Shown here in pieces: positions 1 through 10,400 of a stretch of 64,000 nt of DNA. A program made the position numbers and the translations under genes. The stretch covers positions 6,828,001 through 6,892,000 of the forward strand of contig NZ_CP130886.1 in NCBI RefSeq assembly GCF_030622045.1, given 5' to 3'. This stretch comes from Planctellipticum variicoloris (GTDB taxonomy: Bacteria; Planctomycetota; Planctomycetia; Planctomycetales; Planctomycetaceae). A model generated the notes under the pieces. It worked only from the letters and a program-made list of their open reading frames with translations. It was not told where the DNA came from and did no database searches. Numbering within the stretch: the stretch's first letter is position 1; each line of letters opens with the position of its first letter.

Positions 1-1498
1 CCCGCAGGGCCTGGCTCGGGTCGTCGTTGGCCGCCGCGCTGGGGTTGGCGGGGGGCAGGGCGTAGGCGTCTAGCGCCAGCCAGCCGGAGGCGGTGCAGAG
101 CCACGACCGCCGCGACACCTGGACGCCGTCCGTGCCGGCCGGGATCGGCGTCTGGGGGATCTGCTGGGGGACAAGAGTTTCATTGAGGGCGAGCGTGACC
201 GTGGGCGTCTGGTCACCGACCTGCTGGACGGCGAAGCCGACCTGACGCTCCGTGGCGGCAGGGTCGTCGTCCGAAGTCGTCAGCCACCAGTCGCGGTCGG
301 CCGGCCAGGCCCCCCCGGCCTGGCGGGTGACCTGCCCCCGCAGCAACGTTGGTTGAAACGACGCGGTTGCCGACCGGCCGGTGCCGATCAGGAGCGACAC
401 CCCGGGGCGCTCCACTCGCCACCGGAGGCGGGTCGGGTCCCCCGCGAACGGGTTGGGGTCGGCGGTGATCCGCACCACCACGCCGTCGGGGTCGGCATCG
501 ATCAGGCGGAGAAACGACCGACCGCCCCCCCCGCCGCCGAACCCTCGGAACTGGTCGCGGACGCTCCGGACGTAGGCGCTGGCCGTCAGGGAGGTCCCGG
601 ACAGGGCGCTGGTCGGGTCGTCGCTCAGGGTCCAGGATTGGCCGACGATGGCCATCGCCGCGCGGACGATCGCGCGGGCCGGATCGCCGGTGGGTTGCTG
701 GGTCGGTCCGAACCCGACCAGGCGTTGCTTCAGCAGCTGGAACGCCGCAGAGGGGTGCTGGGGGTCGGTCTCGACCGTGTCGGTTAGGAGGTCACCGTTC
801 AGGTCGAAGGCGCGAAGGTGGAGCAACCGGGCCGGGTCGAACCCCAGGAGGATAAGGCCGTTGCCGGAGGTCGGCACGGCCGAGCCGTTGCCCCACTCGA
901 CCACGCGTGGCGTGAACGGGCCCTGCGGCACCCGGAGGACGACCGGGACCCGCGTTGCCGGTCGGCCGGGGTAAAACGACCGGGGCAGCAGCCCCTCGAG
1001 GTAGATTCCCCCCGGCTCGATGTGAATAGCGCGGAGGTCGGCCGGGTTGTTGGTCGGCCAGAGCCGAGCCATCCCCTGGCGCCAGAAAGGATAGTTGCTG
1101 ACAAACGGGATGGTCAGCCCGCCCCGCAGCAGGACGCGTGCATCCTCGCCGGGGTTCGGCCCAGTGGGCTGGCCGGCGAACCCTAGGCCCAGCCGGACTG
1201 GGGTCGTCAGCAAAATCTCCTGCCTGGGGGCTACCCCATTCTGATTCCGGAAGTAGTATAACGTCACGACGACCCGCAGGGCCTGGTCGTCGGAGGAGAC
1301 GAACCGCTCCAGTGTCTTCCGTATCTGGTCATTGGGGGCCGCTGTTTCGTCCACACCGGTGATGGCGACCGGCCGCAGGCGGATCATACCCGGGTTGACC
1401 GGCAGGACGTTCACGTCGAGAAACGGGAACGGGCCCGAGGTCAGACCGAGCGGCAGGTACAGGTGGAAGTTCCGGACCATGCGATCAGGCTCGCTCAT
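1..1498 (-). CDS. Unknown large protein, 3' part outside the window
   Basis: The frame opens with ATG at 1498 and stays open to position 1, giving at least 499 codons; its stop lies beyond the left edge. The ATG overlaps the TGA of the giant upstream gene (ATGA), so the two are almost certainly co-transcribed and translationally coupled. The protein begins MSEPDRMVRNFHLYLPLG and is rich in Pro, Gly, Arg and Asp with regularly spaced beta-strand-like stretches, the same composition as the C-terminal half of its neighbour. I see no signal peptide, transmembrane segment or catalytic motif. Function unknown; it probably works with the giant protein, perhaps as another subunit of one extracellular or structural assembly (inference from coupling only). 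Confidence 0.75.
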   Translation of the reverse strand, partial: MSEPDRMVRNFHLYLPLGLTSGPFPFLDVNVLPVNPGMIRLRPVAITGVDETAAPNDQIRKTLERFVSSDDQALRVVVTLYYFRNQNGVAPRQEILLTTPVRLGLGFAGQPTGPNPGEDARVLLRGGLTIPFVSNYPFWRQGMARLWPTNNPADLRAIHIEPGGIYLEGLLPRSFYPGRPATRVPVVLRVPQGPFTPRVVEWGNGSAVPTSGNGLILLGFDPARLLHLRAFDLNGDLLTDTVETDPQHPSAAFQLLKQRLVGFGPTQQPTGDPARAIVRAAMAIVGQSWTLSDDPTSALSGTSLTASAYVRSVRDQFRGFGGGGGGRSFLRLIDADPDGVVVRITADPNPFAGDPTRLRWRVERPGVSLLIGTGRSATASFQPTLLRGQVTRQAGGAWPADRDWWLTTSDDDPAATERQVGFAVQQVGDQTPTVTLALNETLVPQQIPQTPIPAGTDGVQVSRRSWLCTASGWLALDAYALPPANPSAAANDDPSQALR

Positions 1499-4400
1499 TG
1501 GTGGCTCTCCTCGGGGCAGCCAGCGCCATCCAGCGGCGGCCAGAAGTCGGACATGACCCCGGACCGCTCTACCCGCAGGTGGAACCACCTTGTCTTCGGC
1601 TGAACCGACAACCGCTGGAGACGGTGGTAAACCTCGGCCTGGTTCGGCTCGTTCATCTTGAAGGTCAGCCGGACACGCAGCTCGAGCCGGCCGACGTCCG
1701 CCCCGGAGGGGGGCTGGATCAGTGAGATCACCGCGGCCCTGATCGCTGAAAGCTGAGAGCAGCGGGCGACGTACCACTTGGGCTCGTCGCCGCTGGGGTT
1801 GCTTGGAGCCAGCGGACTGAACACCTCGATCAGGGGCAGGATCACCTTGGTCCCGCCTTCCTGGTAGTCGGGCTGAAGGTCCCACATGTGGACCGTCAGC
1901 CGCGCGAACAGGTCGGGCAGGCTCCCCAGCAGGAACGGGCAGGTCGCGCCGATGTTCAGCTCGATGTCGGATTGGAACCAGAACTGGCGGAGTTCCTCGG
2001 CGAGGTACTGCCGGGGGTGCGGCAGCGGCAGGTCGAGCGTCAGCGACGATTCCCCCTGGTCGTTCGGCTCGGCGAGCGTGACGGCCCTCGGGTTGTAGCA
2101 CGACGCCTGAGGCCACTGGGAGGGCCGGCGAAACAGGGGGCGGACGGTGCCGGTCTGAGTGACCGGGGATCTGACCTGACCCGCCTCGCAGTACGATTCG
2201 GCGAGGTAATCGTAATAAACCGGCGCCGCGGGCACGACGAAGACGTCGGCCTTCGCGGTCGGTCGGAGCGACGCGGGCAGGACGGTGTTTAGCCCGTCCC
2301 GCAAGTCGCCGGAACCGATCGGGAGCGGGAACGGTTGCCCGGGTCGCTCGGTCCCCCGCTCGCTCTGGACCCAGGTCCGATACGCGTCCCACTGGACCGT
2401 GTGGTCGGCGTCGACGTGCTGGGCGAAGACCTGGTAGACACCCTCCAAGGTGGTCTGGCCGCCGGCCACGTCGCGGTGCAACCTGAGGTGTTGGCCCGAG
2501 AACGCGAAGAATTCCTTGCTCACCGCGTTGGCTGTGGAGGCGTACTCGGCCGGGTGGCGGAAGACGGTGATCGCCACCCCGCCGGAGGTCGGCGCGATCA
2601 GCACGGCGGGGCCGCCGCTGGCGGGGTCATCGTCGAACGGGTCGGTGCGGGGGACCTTCAGGTTGTGGACCGCCTCCGGCGGGACGAACGTCAACTCCCC
2701 CTGGTCGGCCTCGGGCGTGGCGGCCGACCGGAGTGCGAGCCAGATTTCGTCGTAGCGCCGGACGATCTGAACCCCGACGTCGTAGCTGTGCCGAAGCCCG
2801 TTGGGGATCGGCAACGCCAGGCGGACCCGGCCGCCGCCGCCGATCGGTACCGTGACACGCGCCCGGTTGGGGACCGGCTCGGTCGGGAGCATCACCTCGG
2901 CCGGGTAAAGGTCGATCATCTGCCCGGCGTGCCAGCGGTCCTGCCGCGATCGGCGGAACACCGAGGTCGGATGGGCGGGGTCCGGGTCGACGGTGAGCCA
3001 CGCCGCCAGCGCCGCCCCGAGCCGCGCCGTCCGCTGGGCCACGGTCAGCCCGGCGGGCTGGGCCCGGTCGGCCCGACCCACCAGTAACAGACCGAACGCG
3101 GTGTTGAAGACCGGCGTGTCGGGGGCGTTGTCGGCGTCCCAGACCTTCCAGTCGTCCGGGGAGCCGGCAAACATCAACCGGACCGTGTCGAGCCGGGTTT
3201 CGCCGTCCTCGGCCACGAACCGGACGACCATCGCGGGGGGCGGCACCAGAGGCCGGGGCAGTGCGTTGAGGAACCGCTCATCGTCGAAGAGGCGGGTGTC
3301 GATCACCCGGTCCGACGCGTCGCGCCAGACGCATTCGCAGCTCAGGCCGAGCGCTTCGGCGGCGGACCATCCGAAAGGGTCCTCCGCGAACGCGGGGAGC
3401 AGGCGGAGGACGTCGCCGAGCCGATCCTTCAGCGCCCGGTTCGGGGTGAACGTGGCGGTGCCCCGGTCGCGGAGCGGCTCGGTCAGGGTCAGCTCGAACC
3501 GGGGCGAGGGCACGCCCGCCGCGCCCAGCGCCCCGGCAATCATCCCGGCCACCTCGACCAGCGCGGGGTGGACCCAGAACTGTTGCTCCGACGCGGTGCG
3601 GTACAGCTCCGGCGTGAACGGTCCGGCCCGGAGGGCGGGGGCATGGACCCGGGCGTTGGGCCGCGGGCCGCCACCGTCCCAGAGGTCACGGATCGGCGTC
3701 AGGTCGGTTCGCGCTTCGTAGGTCAGGCGGCCGGAGCCGAGCCGGCGCGGGGCGAGGTGGCGGGGGAAGGCGCGGTAGATCTCTTGCGGCCAGACGTCGA
3801 CGATTCGTTCGCAGCGGGCCGAGAACCCTTCCGCGGTGATCGACCGGAGCCGGGGGTAGCCCAGGGGCGAGAGGGCCTCGACGCGGTAGACCCGGAACCC
3901 GGAGACCGGGATAGAGGCCACGTCGAATCCGCTTTCCGGGTGGGGCCAGAGCAGGGCGATGCGGTCCGGCCCGACCGCCGGGCTGTCGAAGACGTCGCCC
4001 AGGATCCATTCGGTGGACGCAGATCGGGCCAGGAACTCGATCGCCTCGACCGTGTTGCCCCGGCTGAAGTACTCCGCCTCCACCGGCCCGTCGAGCAGGC
4101 GCGGGGTGTTCCCCCGCGATGGCAGGAGGACGGCGTGACGCATCACTTGGAGGGGGGACCGGGTAATCGGCTGGTTGGCACCGGCCGGCGGCGCGATCCC
4201 GACGAAGAACTCGATGGCCTGGCCGGGCCGCGCCCCACCGATCTGTTGCTGGAGGTCGTTTTCCGGGACGACGACCCGCAGCAGCCGCTGACCCTCGACA
4301 TTCTGTCCCTCGACCTCGACCTTCAGGAGTTCCCAGGTCAGGGGTTGATCGCCCGGCCCCCGCAGCTCGTCGGGGATCTGTTCCCAGAGGACCGGGTCCG

Positions 4401-7400
4401 TCTCGGCGTTGAAGTCGTTGAAGTCGGGGTCGGGGGGGGCGGTCGCCGGGATCGGCCCGGTCGACCCGGGTCGACGCGCTCCGAACCCGTAGTGGCCGGT
4501 CCGGGGGGCGCTGATCCACTGGTAGCGGATCTTCAGGTCACGGGCGTACTCGAACGGGCCGTCGCGGTCGGCGTTGCCCACCGCAACGACGAACTCGAAC
4601 ACCCCTGGGACATACGGCCCGTCGCGACCGGCGAGCGGCTTGAGCCGGTGGAGCACCTGGGACTGGCGGATCGCCGGCAGCGGGCGGACGGTCCGCCAGC
4701 GGACCTCGGTCGTGGCGCGTCGCAGTTCGCGGTTCGGGGCCTGAACCACCACCTCGTACCGCAGCCACTCGTTCTCGCGGAAGCTCGCCACGTCGTTGTC
4801 GATGAACTGGTAGGGCACCCGGAGCAGCATCTCCAGGGGCTGGCCGTCCTGGCCCTCGCCCTCCACGTGGACCCACCCCGGCGCCTGGGGGTCACTTTGA
4901 TAGCGGGGCTGAAACCAGGTGGGGTTGGTAGGAAACTCACGGTCGAAGCGGCCGTCACGATACCGCTTCACCGTGATCTGGGACACCTCGATGAAGTGGT
5001 CCTCCAGGGTCGCAACAAGGTTTTTCTGGTCGATGTCATTGCTGCGGAAGTCCCAGGTGAGCCCGACCCCGGTGGCATCAAAAAACGTCTTGCCCAGTTC
5101 CAACTCGTAGCACGGCGTCCGGCCCTTGATCGGCGAAGCGAGGGTCGCTGCCGCGCCGGCCAGCCACGGCGGGGTCATGGCGCCGAGGTCAAGGAGGTTA
5201 GGTACAGGGTCGTGGTCCGGGTCATTCCATTTCCAGGTATCTTCCCAGGCGTTCGCCGTCTGCTCGGCGGTACGCTTGACCTCGAACTCAAGCACCAGGC
5301 GGAAAGGACGGGCCAGGGTGAACCTGTCTTTGGTCAGGTCCTCCTGCGGCGCGCAGAGCAGGCTCACCAGATCCTTGAAGACCCAGCCAAGCGGCAGACC
5401 GAACGGCGGGGGGGCGCCGTTGCCGTCGCTGGGCGGGTTGGGGGTGCGGGCCGGCGGGCTGGTGCAGGCGCGGAGTCGGAGGTTGTCGTAGCCGCCCTCG
5501 GAGTGGGGCAGGCGGCGCCGGCGGAGCGGGTAGAGGTCGGGCGGGCGGACGCCGCTGGTACCGTCGCTGGCGTCGGCGACCTGGGGCGACTTCACCCAGG
5601 CGTCGGTTAGTTCCGGGCGGATCAACCGTGGCTCGGGTACGTCGGGGAACGCCTGGAGCAACTCTCGGAGGCCAACATTGCTGGGCTGGCCGTTCTCCAC
5701 GACCGGGATGAATTTGGTGTCGAGATCCTCGTTCCACTGGAGCAGGCCGTCGCTGATATGCCAGCCGTCGTCCCACCGGTCCGACCCCCGGAAGCCGCGA
5801 AACGCAACCCCGTCCGCCGACTTGAGCGCGAGCCGGAACCGGAAAGCCGCGTCGGGGACCAGCGGCGGTTTTGGGTAAAGCTGGCCGGAGGCCGGGAACA
5901 GGACGACCCGCACGATCCGGGTGTCGTCGTTGACCTGGGTCCGGGTGAAGCGATAGTGCCAGGGCCGGGCGGTGTCGAGAGCGCGGCTCGGGGCGGCGGG
6001 GGCCAGGCCTATGAACCGCGCGGAGGGGACGATCGCCGAGGCGGGCAGCAGTTCCTGGATCTTTTGCCGCGCCTTGGTGACGTTGTCCGCCTGCCAGGCC
6101 ATCGACAGGTCGCCGCTTAGGTCGTAGCCGCAGATGCTGAAGGAGACCGAGACGTGTGCGCGGGCCCCGAGCGAGGACGGGTCGGTCCCCTCGTTCATGC
6201 CGATCTCGCCGTCGATGTCGACGCTGGCGAACCGGTAGTCGCCGTCGAAGCCAATCTTCAGCGGGCTGTACTTCGGGCCAAGCCGGCAGTGCGCCGAGGC
6301 GTGGACCAACAGGCTGGCGGAGACTTGGAGCCGGCCCACCAGGTAGGTCCGCAGCGGCGACCCCCCCGGCGCCAGGGCGCCGAGCAGTTCCAGGCCCACC
6401 TTGGCGTCGAGGTTGGCCGAAATCTCGGCCGAGGCCGACCCGGCCCAGGTGTCGAACCCGGCGCTGCCGCCGAGGCTGACGTTGAGGCCGGCGTCGAGGT
6501 TCAGGCCGAAGGTCGCGGCGCCGCCGGCCACGCCGAATCGGAACCCGGCGGCCACCTCGGCCTGGAAGATTGCCCCCAAGTTGTAGCCGAAGCGGATCTC
6601 GCGTGGCCAGCCCACCTTGACCTCGAACATCGACGGCGTCGCGTCGACCGACAGATTGGCTTGGATCGCAGAGACTGCCTGGCCCAGGATCTCCGGCACC
6701 GAGTCCCCCATTTTCGGGTTGGGCAGTGTCTGGGCGTAGGCCGAGATCCGCGGCTCCTGCGGGAAGACCATCATCGCCGCCCGCGCCAGCGGACGCGCCA
6801 GGAAGTCGGGGTCGGTCACCCGCGCCGGCGCGGCGTAGACCCAGAGGTTGGCGCCGATCAGGATTTCCAGCTGGCTGTCGACGGCTATCATGATCCGGCC
6901 GACGACCGGGTGTTCCTGTTTGACGTCGAGATTGCCGTAGGAGATCCCCCCGACACCGGCGATCGTCCATTCGGTCGACCGGTGGGACGGCGGCGGGTCG
7001 TCGACCCAGGCCTTGATGTTCGACGGGTCGGGTGGCCCGTTGGGCTGCCGGACCAGGGCGATCACCCGGTCCACCCCCTTGAGGTCGGACTTTTCCAGTC
7101 CGGCGAGGGTGTTGTTGATCCCGAACCCAAAGCCGACCGACCGGAGGTAGAATCCGGCATAAAGCGGCGTGGTCACGTCGACCTCGGCCGCGACCGAGAA
7201 GCCGGGCACCTTGCGGCCGTCGCCCGCAATCACCGGGACCGACCGGCCCACTACCCGGGTCCGGGGGAGGAAGTCGGTCTCCAGCTCGAGTTCGGCCTCG
7301 AACCCTCCCGGCATTCGCGTCATACTGCCCGACGCCATGAACCCCGCCGGGGGAGTGATCGCGATGCCGATCGTCTCCACGTCGATCGAGGTCTTACTGA

Positions 7401-10400
7401 GATCCGGCACGTTGTTGTTCAGCGGCAGGCTCAGCGTGATCCCACCGAAGGTGAGGCGGGCGTTGAGCAGGTCGAGATTTTTGAGCGAGGCTTGCCCCAG
7501 GATGCCCAGTATCAGCGTTGATCGTTTGTTATTGACATAATCGGGGTCCCTCTTATTGCCGACCCGCAGCCCATCGACCTCAATCTTGAGGATTTCGAGG
7601 ATCTCGAACGACTGGGGGGCGCACCGGAAGGTGATGGCCTCGGCGTTGAGCCGGAGCAGGTCGAGGCTCTCGAACGAGACCGATAGCCGCTTGGCGAAGA
7701 ACCCGGAGAGGAGTTCATTAATTTCCCCGTTGGGCGGGTTTTCGGGCGGTTCCGCCGAGATTGTCCCGGTCATCCGGATGTTGCTGGTCCATTTCTTGTT
7801 CTCGTACTTGGTGGCGAAGACCAGGTAGGGGATGTCAAACCGGAGGAAGAGGCTGCGGACGTGGAAAACTGGCAGGCCGATAATCTCCAGCACCGCCGCC
7901 GCGTCGAATGAGCCGTCATGCTCGGTGAGCTTTAGGGTGAGCTTGCCGACGGCCGAGTCAAAAAACACCAGGTCGGCCGAGGCCGACAGGCTGCACCCGA
8001 CGAGCTTGCTGTTGCGAACCAGGATCTCCCCGACGGCCGGCTCCTGGTCGCCGGTGCCGATCGTGGTCGGCGGCTGGACGTCGACCGGCGCCTTCAGGCC
8101 GGTGAGGTCCCCACTCCCCAGCCCAACCCGGCCGGCGCGGACCCCGCCGCGAAAGTCGAAACCGGAGTCGTGGGCCTTGAACTCGCTCATCTCGAAGACG
8201 AACTTGCTGAACGACGGATCGTTGGGGTCGATGTCGGCCGGGAACTCCAGCCGGATCGCCGCCGCCGGCCCCCGGCCCGTTTCCGCCGCGCGAATCAGCG
8301 CCAGCGACGCCTTGTCCGACCCGGCCTCGAACCGGAACGTCAGCCCCTCGGGCACCGTCAACTTGACCAGGCCCGCCTTGTAGGAGGTCGTCCGCTTGGT
8401 CCGGAGGTCGGCCGAACCCGAGCAGCGGAGCGAGCTGGCCTTGAACGACAGCCGGCCCCCCGCCTCATCGGTGTCGAAGGCGAAGTTCAGGACGCCGGTG
8501 GCGTGGAGCAACTCGTCTTGGTCGGCGGGCTTGAGGTGGAATTCGAGCGGCACGGACAGCGTCGGCCGCTGGACGTCCAGGAAGTCGAGCCAGGGCCCGA
8601 GCTCCCCTTCGGAGAACGTGGTCGCCAGGCGGGCGAGGTTGGCCAGCCCCGGCGGCGCCAGCTCGATCAGCTCCCGGGCTCTGGCGACCTCGGGGATGAC
8701 GTCGCCGATCGTCGCCGCGATCAGTTCGAGCGACAGGGTCGGCCGGTCGTTGACCCAGGTGATCTGGCGAAGCTCGTCGGGCAGGTCGGCGACCGGCTGG
8801 GCGAACTTCATCAGCCAGCTGGCGATGTTGCCCCCCTGCCAGGCATGGCCGATCACGGCCTTGGCGGATTCGGCCGCCTTGTCGAACAGGTCGAGCAGCA
8901 GTTGCGGGGTCTGGCCGTCGGGCACGGTTAGGCGGAAGCCGTCGCGAAGCGACCAGTCGAGCGGCGAGCCGGCGGGCAGGACAAACCGGGCCAGCGGGGA
9001 GCCCAGGTCGAGCTTCAGCTCGCCGCCGGACTGGGTCTCCACGAACGTCGCGTCCACCGCCGCGTCATCGGTCAGGGTCACAAACAAACGGCCCGCGAGC
9101 GGGCCGGAGAATGGCAGGCCCAGGGCGAACCCGTCCCGTTTCACCTCGGCGGAAATGCCGATCCTGTCTCCCTGGTCGAGCCGCAATGGGCCAAAGGTCG
9201 GGGGCGTGGTGGTGTCGATCGCCGCCGGGAACACCCAGACGGGGTGGCCCGAGACCCCGGATCCCCCGAGCGTGACCTCCAGCCGGACCCGACCGGTGAG
9301 GGTGTCGTTGCCGTCGCGCTGGAGATCGTCGACCCGGACCACCGCTGAGTCGGCCTGCGGGCCGTCGGGCAGAGTCGCCGTCAGGTTCAGGAGGAGCGAC
9401 AGGTTCACCGGGGCCTGGTTGGCCGCCAGGCGAAACGTCGGGAGCAGCTCGGGGTCGGTGTTGGCTGAGGTGACCCGGATCGCCGTGCTGGCCTCCTGCT
9501 CCAGGCTGCGGGCAAAGTCGAACGGCTGGGCGAGCGGGACCTCCCAGCCGGTCTCGCCATCGACATCGGGCAGAGTGAAGCCTACTCCATCGGCGTGGAA
9601 CGGACCGTTGCCCGAGGGGTCGGCCACCCCCAGCAGCGCCACGCCGAAGCCGAACGACCCGGCCCCGAGGTCGCGGGCCCGGCTGAGCTGGACGGCCGAC
9701 CGCTCGGCCGGATCGTCGCGGAGCCGCGCCGCGCGCGGCGGGGCCGGTGCCGGGCTTGCGTCCTCCGCCGACCATCGCGAAGCCTGGTCGCGGGGGCCGG
9801 GGCGGGCCGGGGCGGGCGCGAACGCCGGGGGGGGCTGGGTCAGGCCCGAGACGTCGAGGGGGAAGCGGAAGCGGGAGGTGGCGTTGTCGCCTTGCCCGCG
9901 GGTGGTCGTTAGGTCGACGCGCTGGGCATCGGCCAGGTGCCAGACGGAGGTGTCACCGGGGGCGGGCGGCCAGCCGCCGAGGCCGGGGATCTGCTTGAGG
10001 ACTGGGGGGTTGGCCGCCGTGGCGAGCTGGGTCGCCAGCTGGTTCACGAGCAGCTGCTCGATGGCGTCGGTCCAGGACTCGGCCGGGGTGCTGGCCAGCG
10101 GCAGGTTCGGCTTGCTGGCGACCAGGACCTTGCCCACCCCCTTGGTGTCCACCGAGACGACGCCGCCGGTGTTGACCACGTCCTCCGGGCGGCGGAGGAA
10201 CCAGGCGAACAGGAGCGCCACGGCACGCTGGGAGGTAAAGATCTCGCCGAGGGTGTAGGGTTGGTTGGGCAGGGTGGTCGAGCTGGCCGGGTGCTTGAAA
10301 TCCTTGAGGGTGACCCGCGTCCGCAACAACTCGCGGAGCTGGACGCGGGCGAACCCCCAGGTCGCACGGGCCATCGCGGCGGGAAAGGCGCGCGTGAACA